A stretch of DNA of 64,000 nucleotides, taken from Kutzneria buriramensis. Its GTDB lineage: Bacteria > Actinomycetota > Actinomycetes > Mycobacteriales > Pseudonocardiaceae. The notes under the pieces were generated by a model. That model was not told where the DNA came from and did not search any database. It saw only the letters and a list, made by a program, of their open reading frames with translations. Location: positions 5,704,001 through 5,768,000 of the forward strand of contig NZ_CP144375.1 of assembly GCF_043575855.1 (NCBI RefSeq). The letters are read 5' to 3'. The translations under genes and the position numbers were made by a program. The first letter of the stretch is position 1. Each line of letters starts with the position of its first letter. Below, one piece after another: positions 26,830 through 35,686 of the stretch.

Positions 26830-27852
26830 ATGTCCCAGACACTCGACACGTCCGCGTCCGCCGAGGACATCACCAAGCCCCGCGACTCGTTGGACCGGCG
26901 ACTGCACGGCGTGCTGCACCGGATGCCGGCGCTGAGCCCGTTGGTGGTGCTGGTCATCGCCTGTGTCGTGTTCGCCGTGGCCAATCCGCGGTTCATTCGG
27001 CCGGAGAACCTGTCCATCCTGTTGCAGCAGGCGGCCGTGGTGGGTTCCCTCGCGGTCGGCCAGACCCTGGTCATCCTCACCGCCGGAATCGACCTGTCGG
27101 TCGGCGCGATCATGGTGCTGGCCACGCTCGTGATGGGCAAGCTCGCGTTCGGCGGCATGCCTGACGTGGTCGCGTTCCTGATCGGCTTCGCGCTGGCCGT
27201 GGCCGCGGCCTTCCTCAACGGGCTGCTGGTCACGCGAATCAAGCTGCCGCCGTTCATCGTCACGCTCGGCACCCTGTCCGTCTTCACCGCACTGGCGTTG
27301 ATCTACGCGCAGGGCCAGACGATCACGCTGAATCCCGGCACCTTCCTGACCTGGAGCGGCACGGTCATCCCGATCGGACGGTTCGGCCTGACCGTCGGCG
27401 TGTTGATGATGCTGTTGCTGTACATCGGTTTCGCCTACGCGCTGCGCCAGACGGCATGGGGACGGCACCTGTACGCGACCGGCGACGACCCCGAGGCCGC
27501 CCGGCTGGCCGGGGTGCGGACCAGCCGCGTGCTCCTGTCCGCCTACGTGGTGGCCGGCGCGGTGATCGGCATCGCCGCGTGGATCCTGGTCGGCCGGATC
27601 AACGGCGCCGACCCGAACGCCGGTCTCAACGCCAACCTGGAGAGCATCACGGCCGTGGTGATCGGCGGCACCAGTCTGTTCGGCGGCCGAGGCGTGGTGG
27701 TCGGCTCGCTGATCGGTGCGCTGATCGTCCAGGTCTTCGACAACGGCCTCGCCCTGATCGGCGTCAACCCCAACTACCAGGTACTCGCGGTGGGCGTCCT
27801 CGTCATCGTGGCGGTCGCCGCCGACCAGTGGATCAGGAGCGTCAAGTCATGA
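26830..27852 (+). CDS. Sugar ABC transporter permease (FrcC/RbsC-like)
   Basis: The protein has 340 residues with about ten helices. Hallmarks of the branched-chain/ribose permease family are visible: VGQTLVILTAGIDLSVGAIM, LPPFIVTLGTLSVF, and ATGDDPEAARLAGV (the EAA-like loop touching the ATPase), then AVVIGGTSLFGGRG. ATG 26830 has GAAGGGAAGGG upstream. The stop overlaps the ATPase start by 4 bases (ATGA). It forms the membrane channel, probably as a homodimer, because no second permease is present. Confidence 0.92.
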   Translation: MSQTLDTSASAEDITKPRDSLDRRLHGVLHRMPALSPLVVLVIACVVFAVANPRFIRPENLSILLQQAAVVGSLAVGQTLVILTAGIDLSVGAIMVLATLVMGKLAFGGMPDVVAFLIGFALAVAAAFLNGLLVTRIKLPPFIVTLGTLSVFTALALIYAQGQTITLNPGTFLTWSGTVIPIGRFGLTVGVLMMLLLYIGFAYALRQTAWGRHLYATGDDPEAARLAGVRTSRVLLSAYVVAGAVIGIAAWILVGRINGADPNAGLNANLESITAVVIGGTSLFGGRGVVVGSLIGALIVQVFDNGLALIGVNPNYQVLAVGVLVIVAVAADQWIRSVKS

Positions 27853-28655
27853 GCGAGCCGGTGTTGCAGGCACGGGGCCTTGCCAAGACGTTCGGCCACG
27901 TGGTCGGCCTGGACCGGGTGGACCTCACGCTGTCGGCGGGCGAGGTGCTGGCGGTCATCGGGGACAACGGCGCGGGCAAGTCGACGCTGATCAAATGCCT
28001 GTCCGGCGCGATGGTGCCGGACGCCGGCACGATCAGCGTAGAGGGCCGGCAGGTCAGCTTCCGGACCACCCAGGACGCCAGGGCGGCCGGGATCGAAACC
28101 GTTTACCAGACCCTCGCGGTCGCGCCGGCGCTGGACATCGCGAGCAACCTGTTTCTCGCCCGGGAACAGCGCCGCCCCGGTGTGCTGGGCACGGTGTTCC
28201 GGATGCTGGACACCGGTGCCATGAAGAAGCAGGCGAAACAGCGCATCGATGATCTCGGCATCACGACGTTGCAGAACATCAACCAGGCCGTGGAGACGCT
28301 GTCCGGCGGCCAGCGACAGGCCGTCGCGGTGGCCCGGGCCGCGGCGTTCGGCAGCAAGGTGGTGATCCTGGACGAGCCGACCGCGGCTCTCGGCGTCAGG
28401 GAGACCGGCCAGGTGCTCAGGCTGATTCGCGACCTGCGGGATCGCGGCCTAGGGGTGATCTTGATCAGCCATAACATGCCCAACGTGTTCGAAGTGGCCG
28501 ACAAGATCCACATCCAGCGGCTCGGCCGGCGGCTCGGGGTCATCACCCCCCGGTCGCACACACCGGCCGAGGCGGTGGCCATCATGACCGGTGCGGCGAC
28601 ACTCGATCCCGCTCAGGACGCCGACGATCTGGTGGACACGCCGAGGAACACGTAA
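27849..28655 (+). CDS. Sugar ABC transporter ATP-binding protein (FrcA-like, single domain)
   Basis: The protein has 268 residues with one nucleotide-binding domain, unlike RbsA, which has two. The Walker A GDNGAGKSTL is near residue 38, Q-loop near residue 89 (TVYQTLAV), signature LSGGQRQAVAVARA near residue 151, Walker B VVILDEPTAAL, and switch His in ILISHNMPNV. Single-domain members of this type work as homodimers in Frc systems. It starts in the permease stop codon. Confidence 0.92.
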   Translation: MSEPVLQARGLAKTFGHVVGLDRVDLTLSAGEVLAVIGDNGAGKSTLIKCLSGAMVPDAGTISVEGRQVSFRTTQDARAAGIETVYQTLAVAPALDIASNLFLAREQRRPGVLGTVFRMLDTGAMKKQAKQRIDDLGITTLQNINQAVETLSGGQRQAVAVARAAAFGSKVVILDEPTAALGVRETGQVLRLIRDLRDRGLGVILISHNMPNVFEVADKIHIQRLGRRLGVITPRSHTPAEAVAIMTGAATLDPAQDADDLVDTPRNT

Positions 28656-28672
28656 GGAATCAGGAGACCATC

Positions 28673-29707
28673 GTGCTGTCGGAAAGTGCGCAGCCCAAGG
28701 ACAGACCGACCATGCGGGACGTGGCTGCGCTCGCCGGCGTAGGCATCAAGACCGTGTCCCGGGTCGTCAACGGAGTGTCCACCGTCGCTCCGGAACTGGT
28801 CGAGCGTGTGCGGTCGGCCGCGGACAAGCTTGGCTACCGACCCAACCTGACCGCGGCCAACCTGCGCCGCAGCGGGGGCCGCACCAACACCATCGGGCTG
28901 CTGCTCGAGGACATCGGCAACCCGTTCTCCTCCGCGGTCTTCCGGGCGGTGGAGGACTACGCGCGTGACCGCAGTGTGCTGGTCCTGGCCGCCAGCCTGG
29001 ACGAGAATCCGCAGCGGGAACGGGAACTGACCAGGAAGTTGATCGACCGGCGGGTGGACGGGCTGATCATCATGCCCGCCGCGCAGGACTATCGGTACGT
29101 GCTCAGCGAGCAGCAGGCCGGCATGTCGTTCGTGTTCGTCGATCGGCTGCCGACCCCGCTGCTGGCGGACGCCATCGTGTCCGACAACCGGGGTGGGGCC
29201 AGAACGGCGGTGGAGCACCTGTTGCGCACCAGGCGTCGCCGTGTGGCCTACTTCGGTGACGACATGGCCATACCGACAGCGGCGGAACGCTTCGCCGGTT
29301 TCACCGACGCGCTCGCCGCCGCGGGGCTCGTGCCGGACGACCGGATGGTCCGGCACGGCCTGCGCACCGCGGAGCAGGCCAGGCGCGCCGCGAACGACCT
29401 GCTCGCCGGCGACCCGCCGGAGGCGATCTTCACCAGCCAGAACCTGGTCACCGTCGGCGTTGTCGAGGCACTGCACGAGCGGGACCTCCAGCACGACGTC
29501 GCCATCGTCGGATTCGACGACATCCCGTTTGCCGCCGTGCTCCAACCGGGTATCACCGTCATGGCACAGGATCCGGCGGCGGTCGGCCGCAAGGCGGTGT
29601 CGCGACTGTTCGACCGAATGAACGGCGACCAGTCACCGCCGGCCGTGCACACCGTTCTCACCCGCCTGATCGTCCGGGGATCCGGCGAACTACGGTTGCC
29701 CGAGTGA
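28673..29707 (+). CDS. LacI family regulator (within the importer operon)
   Basis: The protein has 344 residues. The helix-turn-helix TMRDVAALAGVGIKTVSRVV lies at residues 13-32, the hinge near 55-70, and the sugar-sensing domain fills the rest (VDGLIIMPAA, FVFVDRLP, AIVGFDDIPFA). GTG 28673 has CAGGAGA upstream, only 17 bases after the ATPase gene. It is the second LacI of the locus and probably binds the palindrome at 25639-25650 or its own operon; which sugar it senses is unknown. The stop overlaps the kinase start by 4 bases. Confidence 0.9.
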   Translation: MLSESAQPKDRPTMRDVAALAGVGIKTVSRVVNGVSTVAPELVERVRSAADKLGYRPNLTAANLRRSGGRTNTIGLLLEDIGNPFSSAVFRAVEDYARDRSVLVLAASLDENPQRERELTRKLIDRRVDGLIIMPAAQDYRYVLSEQQAGMSFVFVDRLPTPLLADAIVSDNRGGARTAVEHLLRTRRRRVAYFGDDMAIPTAAERFAGFTDALAAAGLVPDDRMVRHGLRTAEQARRAANDLLAGDPPEAIFTSQNLVTVGVVEALHERDLQHDVAIVGFDDIPFAAVLQPGITVMAQDPAAVGRKAVSRLFDRMNGDQSPPAVHTVLTRLIVRGSGELRLPE

Positions 29708-30549
29708 CCAGAATTCTGCTCGCCGGACTGTGCACTGTGGACGTCGTGCAGCGGGTGGGCGAGATACCCGCGGCCGGCGAGAAGGTGCAGTCGGAGACGG
29801 TGGCGTTGGCCGCGGGCGGTCCTGCGGCCAACGCCGCTGTCGCGGTCGCCGCGCTCGGCGGCATCCCGACGCTGTTGACCGCGCTCGGCGCGCATCCGCT
29901 GGCGCTGCTTGCCTTGCGGGACTTGGATGATCACGGCGTGACCGTGGTGGACCTGTTGCCCGCCAAGCAGGATCCGCCGACAGTGAGCGCAGTGACCGTG
30001 CGGGACCGTGACGGCGAGCGGACCGTGGTGTCGCACAATGCCGCCGGCACGACGATTTCGCCGCCGGTGGAGATCCTCGAGGCGGACGCCGTGCTGGTCG
30101 ACGGGCACCATCCGGCGCTGGCGCTGCGGGTGGCGAAGGCGTCCGCGCCGGTGGTGTTGGACGCCGGCAGCTTCAAGGACGTACACGAGGAACTGTTGCC
30201 GCTGGTGGACGTCTGCGCCTGTTCGGCGAGTTATCCGCTCAGCACCAAGGAGTTGCACGACCGCGGCGTGCCGGTCGTGGTCCGCACGCACGGTCCACGG
30301 GCGGTCGAGTGGTCGTGCGAAGGCCGCATCGGCGAGGTTTTCGCGCAGCGGGTCGCCGCCCGGGACACTTCCGGAGCCGGCGACGTCTGGCACGGGGCGC
30401 TGACGTTTGGCATCGGCCGGCTCGGCCACGTGCCGACGCCCCACGAGCTGCCCGGGCTGATCGATCTCGCCAACCGGGTCGCGGGCATCAAGGTGCGGCA
30501 CGTCGGCCCGCGCGGCTGGGTGGACGAGGTACGAGGGGGAACCTGGTGA
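29704..30549 (+). CDS. PfkB family carbohydrate kinase
   Basis: The protein has 281 residues. PfkB/ribokinase enzymes phosphorylate sugars or nucleosides. The N-terminal LAAGGPAANAAVAVAALGG is the signature-1 equivalent near residue 36, and RDTSGAGDVWHGALTFG near residue 220 contains the catalytic Asp and anion hole (DTxGAGD). The substrate is probably the sugar brought in by the adjacent importer. It is shorter than ribokinase and lacks part of the lid. GTG 29704 overlaps the LacI stop. Confidence 0.9.
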   Translation: MTRILLAGLCTVDVVQRVGEIPAAGEKVQSETVALAAGGPAANAAVAVAALGGIPTLLTALGAHPLALLALRDLDDHGVTVVDLLPAKQDPPTVSAVTVRDRDGERTVVSHNAAGTTISPPVEILEADAVLVDGHHPALALRVAKASAPVVLDAGSFKDVHEELLPLVDVCACSASYPLSTKELHDRGVPVVVRTHGPRAVEWSCEGRIGEVFAQRVAARDTSGAGDVWHGALTFGIGRLGHVPTPHELPGLIDLANRVAGIKVRHVGPRGWVDEVRGGTW

Positions 30550-31169
30550 GATTCGACGACCTGGTGGCCCGGGCCGAACGCCTGGCGGTCACCGGCCGGC
30601 GGTCGCTGTTGGGCATCTGCGGCGCGCCCGGAGCCGGCAAGTCCACCCTGGCCGCCCGCATCGTCGAGGCGCTCGGCGACCGGGCCGTGCTGGTCGGCAT
30701 GGACGGTTTCCACCTGGCGCAGCGCGAGTTGAACCGACTCGGCCGGGCCGAGCGCAAGGGCGCGCCGGACACCTTCGACGCCGCCGGCTACGTCGACCTG
30801 CTCGATCGCCTCCGTCGACACGGCCCCGACACCGTTTACGCCCCCGAGTTCCGGCGCGAGATCGAGGAGCCGATCGCCTGCGCCGTGCCGGTGCCGCCGA
30901 GCACGCCGCTGGTCGTCACCGAGGGCAACTACCTGCTGCTCGCCGAGGGCCCGTGGGCCGGCGTCCGGCCGCTGCTGGACGAGGCGTGGTTCCTCGCGCC
31001 GGCCGAACCGGTCAGGATTGCCCGTCTGATCGCCCGTCACGAGGCGTTCGGTCGCTCGCCGGAACAGGCCCGTGGCCGCGCGTTAGGCTCTGATCAGGCC
31101 AACGCGGTACGGGTCGACGCCACCTCGGGGCGTGCCGATCTGGTCATCGCTGAGGAGGAGTTGACGTGA
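30546..31169 (+). CDS. P-loop nucleoside/sugar kinase (FrcK-like)
   Basis: The protein has 207 residues. The Walker A GICGAPGAGKSTLAARI is at residue 23 and VLVGMDGFHLAQREL follows with the DGFH motif of the uridine kinase/pantothenate kinase-like group. VVTEGNYLLLAEGPW and IARLIARHEAFGRSPEQARG (Arg lid) come later. FrcK, the kinase of the rhizobial frcBCAK operon, belongs to this family, which supports a fructose-type transport locus; the substrate remains inferred. It overlaps both neighbours by 4 bases. Confidence 0.85.
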   Translation: MRFDDLVARAERLAVTGRRSLLGICGAPGAGKSTLAARIVEALGDRAVLVGMDGFHLAQRELNRLGRAERKGAPDTFDAAGYVDLLDRLRRHGPDTVYAPEFRREIEEPIACAVPVPPSTPLVVTEGNYLLLAEGPWAGVRPLLDEAWFLAPAEPVRIARLIARHEAFGRSPEQARGRALGSDQANAVRVDATSGRADLVIAEEELT

Positions 31170-31555
31170 TCAGGGACCTGCTGACCTCCGCCAAGACGAT
31201 CGCCGTCGTCGGGCTGTCGACCCAGCCGTGGAAGGCCGCGCACTCCGTGCCGGCCTCGCTCAAGGCCGCCGGCTACAAGGTGATCCCGGTGCACCTGACC
31301 GCCACTGAAATCCTCGGTGAGAAGGCCTACCGCAGCCTGCTCGACGTGCCCGACAAGATCGACATCGTGAACGTCTTCCGCCCGGCCGACGAGACCCCCG
31401 CCATCGCCGAGCAGGCTGTGCGGGTCGGCGCCGGCGCCCTGTGGCTCCAGCTGGGCATCGCCAACGACCGGGCCCGCGAGATCGCCGAGGCCGGCGGGCT
31501 CGCCTACGTCGAGGACCGCTGCATCGCCGTCGAGCGGTCAATGCTGGGGCTGTAG
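31166..31555 (+). CDS. CoA-binding domain protein (YccU-like)
   Basis: The protein has 129 residues: a single Rossmann CoA-binding domain with TIAVVGLSTQPWKAAHSVPA and later DIVNVFRPADETPAIAEQA and YVEDRCIAVE. Such stand-alone domains bind CoA or acyl-CoA and are widespread; their roles are unclear. It starts within the kinase stop (GTGA), so it is translated with the sugar-kinase operon. Its 3' end overlaps the convergent gene by 18 bases. Confidence 0.87.
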   Translation: MIRDLLTSAKTIAVVGLSTQPWKAAHSVPASLKAAGYKVIPVHLTATEILGEKAYRSLLDVPDKIDIVNVFRPADETPAIAEQAVRVGAGALWLQLGIANDRAREIAEAGGLAYVEDRCIAVERSMLGL

Positions 31556-31882
31556 CCCCGAGACCGGCACCGGCAACGTGAGGAAGGCGTCGCCCTCGTA
31601 GCGGTGGTCGACGCTTTTCACCCGAACGTGGTCGGGATCGGCCTCCACCACCTGCACCGCGATCGGCTCGTCCCGGCCGGGCACCGTCAGCAGCCAGCGC
31701 TCGGCCAGGTAGCTCAGGCCGATCGCGTCCAGCATCGCCGCCGCGTCGTCGGAGTCGCCGGCCTCGCCGAGCGGGTGCCCGAATACCGTCACCGGCTCGA
31801 AGCCGCCGTCGACCGGCCGGAGGTAGCCGAGCAGCTCGCGGTCGTCCTCGCGGTGATGGGCCACCCAGTCGCTGGGGATCAT
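31538..31882 (-). CDS. Conserved hypothetical protein, 114 residues
   Basis: The sequence starts MIPSDWVAHHREDDRELLGYL and contains WLLTVPGRDEPIAVQVVEAD. It looks like a small, Asp-rich, mainly beta protein without helices long enough for a membrane. I do not recognise a family. It overlaps the gene upstream on the same strand by 4 bases, so the two are co-translated, and it overlaps the CoA-binding gene tail to tail by 18 bases. Confidence 0.6.
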   Translation of the reverse strand: MIPSDWVAHHREDDRELLGYLRPVDGGFEPVTVFGHPLGEAGDSDDAAAMLDAIGLSYLAERWLLTVPGRDEPIAVQVVEADPDHVRVKSVDHRYEGDAFLTLPVPVSGLQPQH

Positions 31883-32352
31883 CGGTCGAGCCTTTCCGCC
31901 GCCTCGCGCAGCACGTCCTCGGCGAGCCCGGTCATTCGTGCCTCGCCGCCGAGCAGCCCGTACTCGTCAACGGCTTCGTGGATCACCAACATCTCGGTGT
32001 AGGGCACCGAATTGGCGAGTGACCACAGCTTCTCGCCGCCGATAGCCACGGACAGCTCGCCGGACAGCATCGCGGTGGCGATCATTCGGGCCCGGATCCA
32101 CGCGGCGGTCGTCGTGTCGGGCCAGGTCCGCCCGAGGTCGACGAACATGGCGTTGATCGGCTCCTCGATGCCCGCCCACGAGGCCTTGTCGTCCGGCGGT
32201 GCGGCGGCGACCTCGACCACGGCCGGCGTCTCGACGCCGGCGACCAGCAGGTCGCAGGCCAGTCGGATGTAGTCGGTCAGGAGCACGCCGCCCAGCAGGC
32301 GGCCGATGTTGAGCTCGTCGACCCGGCGGCTCAGTTCGGCGGTGAGTTCCAC
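31879..32352 (-). CDS. Hypothetical helical protein, 157 residues
   Basis: The sequence is mostly helical (MELTAELSRRVDELNIGRLL, AWIRARMIATAMLSGELSV, LAEDVLREAAERLDR), soluble, and lacks any motif I recognise. It is the first gene of a two-gene set with the 114-residue protein, whose start overlaps its stop by 4 bases. It lies 10 bases after the DedA gene, so all three could form one transcript. Function unknown. Confidence 0.55.
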   Translation of the reverse strand: MELTAELSRRVDELNIGRLLGGVLLTDYIRLACDLLVAGVETPAVVEVAAAPPDDKASWAGIEEPINAMFVDLGRTWPDTTTAAWIRARMIATAMLSGELSVAIGGEKLWSLANSVPYTEMLVIHEAVDEYGLLGGEARMTGLAEDVLREAAERLDR

Positions 32353-32362
32353 TCCGCCAGTC

Positions 32363-33034
32363 TTACGGGGTCGTCGAGCTGATTTCCGCGTCGACGGGCT
32401 CGTCCTCGGCGGGCTGCTGCTTGTCCTGGCGGTAGTGGATGACGCCGATGACGGTCGTGGTCACCACGACGCCGAGGGCGATCACCAGGGCGGCGGTCTT
32501 CAGCCACGGCACCTGGTCCAGCAGCCCGGTGCCGAAGTAGCCGACGGTCATGAACACGCCGACCCACGCGGCGGTGCTGACGATCGAGGCGAGCAGGAAC
32601 TTCACGGGGTTCATCCGGGCGGCGCCGGCGATGGTGGGCACGACGGTCCGCACCCACGGCACCATGCGAGCGATCGTCACGGCCCAGAAGCCCCAGCCGT
32701 CGAGCAGGCGCTGGGCCCGATCGAGGTTGCGCTTGTTCAGGATCTTGCCGTCGCGGCGGGCGACGAACTTGTGTCCGGTGCGCCGCGCGAACAGGTAGCC
32801 GCACTGCCCGCCGCCGACGCCGGCGGCCCAGGCGAGCCCGGCGAAGATCCACGCCTGCACGCCGTGGTGCTGCTGCGCGAAGAAGATCCCGGCGGTGAAC
32901 AGCAGCGAATCGCCGGGAAACAGGAGGCCGATCAGGAAGCCGCACTCGACGAAAATGCACACGAGAGCGATCACCGTCAGCACTACGGGGCCGACGGCGT
33001 CCAGTGATCCGAAGGCCATCTCGTGCAGGTGCAC
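32363..33034 (-). CDS. DedA/VTT family membrane protein
   Basis: The protein has 223 residues from GTG 33034, which lies 7 bases behind a TAGGGT box; GTG 33043 would overlap that box. The DedA fold carries five to six helices. Conserved parts: FVECGFLIGLLFPGDSLLF (the E-x-G-x-x-x-P-x-x-P-G-D-region), GWGFWAVTIARMVPWVRTVV with the family Arg pair, and GAARMNPVKFLLAS. DedA proteins are thought to flip lipid carriers such as undecaprenyl phosphate or phospholipids. This is one of three DedA genes in the window. Confidence 0.88.
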   Translation of the reverse strand: MHLHEMAFGSLDAVGPVVLTVIALVCIFVECGFLIGLLFPGDSLLFTAGIFFAQQHHGVQAWIFAGLAWAAGVGGGQCGYLFARRTGHKFVARRDGKILNKRNLDRAQRLLDGWGFWAVTIARMVPWVRTVVPTIAGAARMNPVKFLLASIVSTAAWVGVFMTVGYFGTGLLDQVPWLKTAALVIALGVVVTTTVIGVIHYRQDKQQPAEDEPVDAEISSTTP

Positions 33035-33041
33035 GCTTGAC

Positions 33042-33047
33042 ACCCTA
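33042..33047 (-). promoter_or_regulatory. Putative -10 box of leaderless transcript (DedA gene)
   Basis: On the minus strand TAGGGT is followed by 7 bases and GTG 33034. Confidence 0.4.
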
Positions 33048-33056
33048 TGTCGTCAC

Positions 33057-33100
33057 CACGGCGGCTGTCCCCGAACCGTGTGAAGGGGACAGCCGCCGTG
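33057..33100. terminator. Terminator of the MarR-MFS operon, 16-bp stem
   Basis: CACGGCGGCTGTCCCC at 33057-33072 pairs perfectly with 33085-33100 around a 12-base loop, 12 bases beyond the MFS stop on the minus strand. Confidence 0.85.
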
Positions 33101-33112
33101 TCTTATGACCCG

Positions 33113-35686
33113 TTACTCCGAATAGCCCAGTTCCACGTCGTGGACGAGCTCCTGACCAGCGGTGACGCGCAGCGCGGCGGCCACCGGCGGGTACCCGCTG
33201 GCGATCACGGTGTAGTCACCCTCGGACAGATCCCCGAAGTTGTACTGCCCGTCCTCACCGGTGGTGGTGACCGCGACGACCTGCCCGTCTGGCGCGACCA
33301 GGGTCACCCGCGCGTCGCTGAGCGGCTGTCCGTCGCCCCCGCGGGCCACGCCGCCGAGCGTCGCGCCGCCGAGCAGCTCCACGTCCCGACGGGTGGTGCC
33401 GGCCTCGCCGACGGTCACCGACAGGGCGGTGGGCCGGAACGACTCGGCGCTGACGACCAGCGTGTACTCGCCGGACACCAGCTCGGTGAACTGGTACGAG
33501 CCGCCGCCGTCGGTGGACCGGGAGCCGACCACCTCGCCGCGGACGTCGGCCAGCGTCACGGTGGCCTCGACGACCGGCGCGCCGCCGAGCGCCGAGACGA
33601 CGCCGACCAGCCCGCTGGTGCCGGTGAGCACCACGTCGAAGTTCACCGGGGCGCCGTTGACCACGACGGTGGAGGCCTGCGGCTGGTGCGAGCCGGCCGA
33701 GGCGATCAGCACGTACGTGCCGTTGGACGGCGCGGCCAGGTCGTAGCCGCCGTCCTGCCCGCTGACGGTCCGCCCGACCTGCTTGCCGTTCAGGTCGATC
33801 ACGGTCAGCGCGGCGGCGTGCACCGGGCTGCCGTCGGGCCGCCGCACGAAGCCGGTCACCGGGGTGCCGACGAGGGTGCCGAGGCTGCCCTCCAGGTGCG
33901 TGTGACCGTTGCCGTTCACCGCGTGCCGACCGGACTCGAACGGCTCGGTGGCCGCGGCGACCGCCGCCGGCACCGGCTCGTCGGTCGGGGCGGTCAGCAG
34001 CACGCCGTCCTCGGCCGCCTGGGCCTGGATGCCGGACTGCGTGCGCAGCGGCACCTCCTTGGTGACCAGGGTCAGGACGAAGGACACGGCGGCCACGATC
34101 GCGGCGCCGAGGAACACGATGTGCATCGCGTTCGTGAAGCCCTCCTGGAACGGCTGGGCCAGGACCGCCGGGTTGAGGTGCTGGATGAACGACGAGTCCT
34201 GCAGCGCGCCGCCGGCGTTGCCGCCCTTGAGCGCGGAGAACAGCGGCGCGTTGTTCGGGTCCTGCACCACCGACGGGGTGTGGATCGCGGTCTGGAACGC
34301 CTGCGTCGGCACGATCGCCTTGAAGGCGTCCGCGATCTTGTCGCCGACGGTGCTGAACAGTAGCGACAGGAACACGGCGGTGCCGACGGTGCCACCCATC
34401 GACCGGAAGAAGGTCGCGGACGCGGTCGCCACGCCCATGTCGCGCGGCGGCACCGCGTTCTGGGTGGCCAGCGTCAGCGTCTGCATGCACAGGCCCAGGC
34501 CGATGCCGAAGATCGCCATGTAGATGTCGACCTCGACCAGGCTGGTGTCCCAGTGCAGCTGGGTGGCGAACAGCACCGCGCCCGCCCCGATCAGCACGGT
34601 GCCGAGGATCGGGAAGATCTTGTACCGGCCGGTCCTGGACGTGATGATGCCGGAGCCCAGAGAGGAGATCATCATCGCCAGCACGAACGGCAGCATGAGC
34701 AGGCCCGACTGGGTCGGGGTGTTGCCCTTCACGATCTGGAGGTACTGCGGGATCATCGCGATCCCGCCGAACATCGCCACGCCGACCAGCAGACCGGTGA
34801 CCGAGGTCAGGCTGAACACCGAGCTGCGGAACAGCCGCAGCGGGATCAGGGCGTCGTCCTTGGCGTAGTGCTCGGCGACCACGAAGGCGATCAGGCCGAC
34901 GGCGCCGACGATGTAGCAGATCCAGGCGTCCTGCGAGGTCCAGCCCCACTCACGCCCCTGCTCGGCGACGATCAGCAGCGGCACCAGGCCGATGGTGATG
35001 AACGCCGACCCCAGCCAGTCGATGCGCCGCTTCACGTTGGACGCCCGGCGCGGCAGGTTGAGCACGATGGCGACGACCGCGAAGGCGACGATGCCGATCG
35101 GCACGTTCACCAGGAACACCCAGCGCCAGCCGTCGATGCCCAGGATGCTGGACTGGCCGGCCAGGGCGCCGCCGATGACCGGGCCGAGCACGCTCGAGGT
35201 GCCGAACACGGCCAGGAACATGCCCTGGTAGCGGGCCCGCTCGCGGGGCGGCACGATGTCGCCGATGATGGCCAGCGCGAGCGACATCAGGCCGCCGGCG
35301 CCGATGCCCTGGAACGCGCGGAACGCGGCCAGCTCGTACATCGAGGTGGAGAAGGTGCAGGCCAGCGAGCCGGCCACGAAGATGAAGATCGCGGCCAGGT
35401 AGAAGGGCTTCCGGCCGTACATGTCGGACAACTTGCCGTACAGCGGCGTGGCGATGGTCGAGGTGATCAGGTAGGCGGTGGTCGCCCAGGCCTGCTCGTC
35501 CAGGCCGTGCAGCTGGTCGGCGATGGTGCGGATGGCGGTGGAGACGATGGTCTGGTCCAGCGCCGCCAGGAACATGCCCAGCATCAGGCCGGACAGGATG
35601 GTGAGAATCTGTCGGTGGGTGAACGTCCCCGGGGCGTGCTCTGCCTTCGAGGTCTTCGCCGCCACCGGAGCGGCCGTGCTCGTCAT
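33113..35686 (-). CDS. DHA2-type MFS exporter fused to three beta-sandwich repeats
   Basis: The protein has 857 residues, far above the usual 480-550. Residues 1-540 are a 14-helix drug/H+ antiporter: FLAALDQTIVSTAIRTIAD (motif D1/C-like start), LYGKLSDMYGRKPFYLAA (motif A) and GPVIGGALAGQ (motif C). After a long extracellular loop and a linker come three repeats of about 83 residues (about 610-691, 692-774, 775-857), each of the form VTGFVRRPDG...GGYDL...GTYVLIAS, the carboxypeptidase regulatory/Cna-B-like fold. The substrate is unknown. The ATG overlaps the stop of the MarR gene (ATGA). Confidence 0.9.
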   Translation of the reverse strand: MTSTAAPVAAKTSKAEHAPGTFTHRQILTILSGLMLGMFLAALDQTIVSTAIRTIADQLHGLDEQAWATTAYLITSTIATPLYGKLSDMYGRKPFYLAAIFIFVAGSLACTFSTSMYELAAFRAFQGIGAGGLMSLALAIIGDIVPPRERARYQGMFLAVFGTSSVLGPVIGGALAGQSSILGIDGWRWVFLVNVPIGIVAFAVVAIVLNLPRRASNVKRRIDWLGSAFITIGLVPLLIVAEQGREWGWTSQDAWICYIVGAVGLIAFVVAEHYAKDDALIPLRLFRSSVFSLTSVTGLLVGVAMFGGIAMIPQYLQIVKGNTPTQSGLLMLPFVLAMMISSLGSGIITSRTGRYKIFPILGTVLIGAGAVLFATQLHWDTSLVEVDIYMAIFGIGLGLCMQTLTLATQNAVPPRDMGVATASATFFRSMGGTVGTAVFLSLLFSTVGDKIADAFKAIVPTQAFQTAIHTPSVVQDPNNAPLFSALKGGNAGGALQDSSFIQHLNPAVLAQPFQEGFTNAMHIVFLGAAIVAAVSFVLTLVTKEVPLRTQSGIQAQAAEDGVLLTAPTDEPVPAAVAAATEPFESGRHAVNGNGHTHLEGSLGTLVGTPVTGFVRRPDGSPVHAAALTVIDLNGKQVGRTVSGQDGGYDLAAPSNGTYVLIASAGSHQPQASTVVVNGAPVNFDVVLTGTSGLVGVVSALGGAPVVEATVTLADVRGEVVGSRSTDGGGSYQFTELVSGEYTLVVSAESFRPTALSVTVGEAGTTRRDVELLGGATLGGVARGGDGQPLSDARVTLVAPDGQVVAVTTTGEDGQYNFGDLSEGDYTVIASGYPPVAAALRVTAGQELVHDVELGYSE

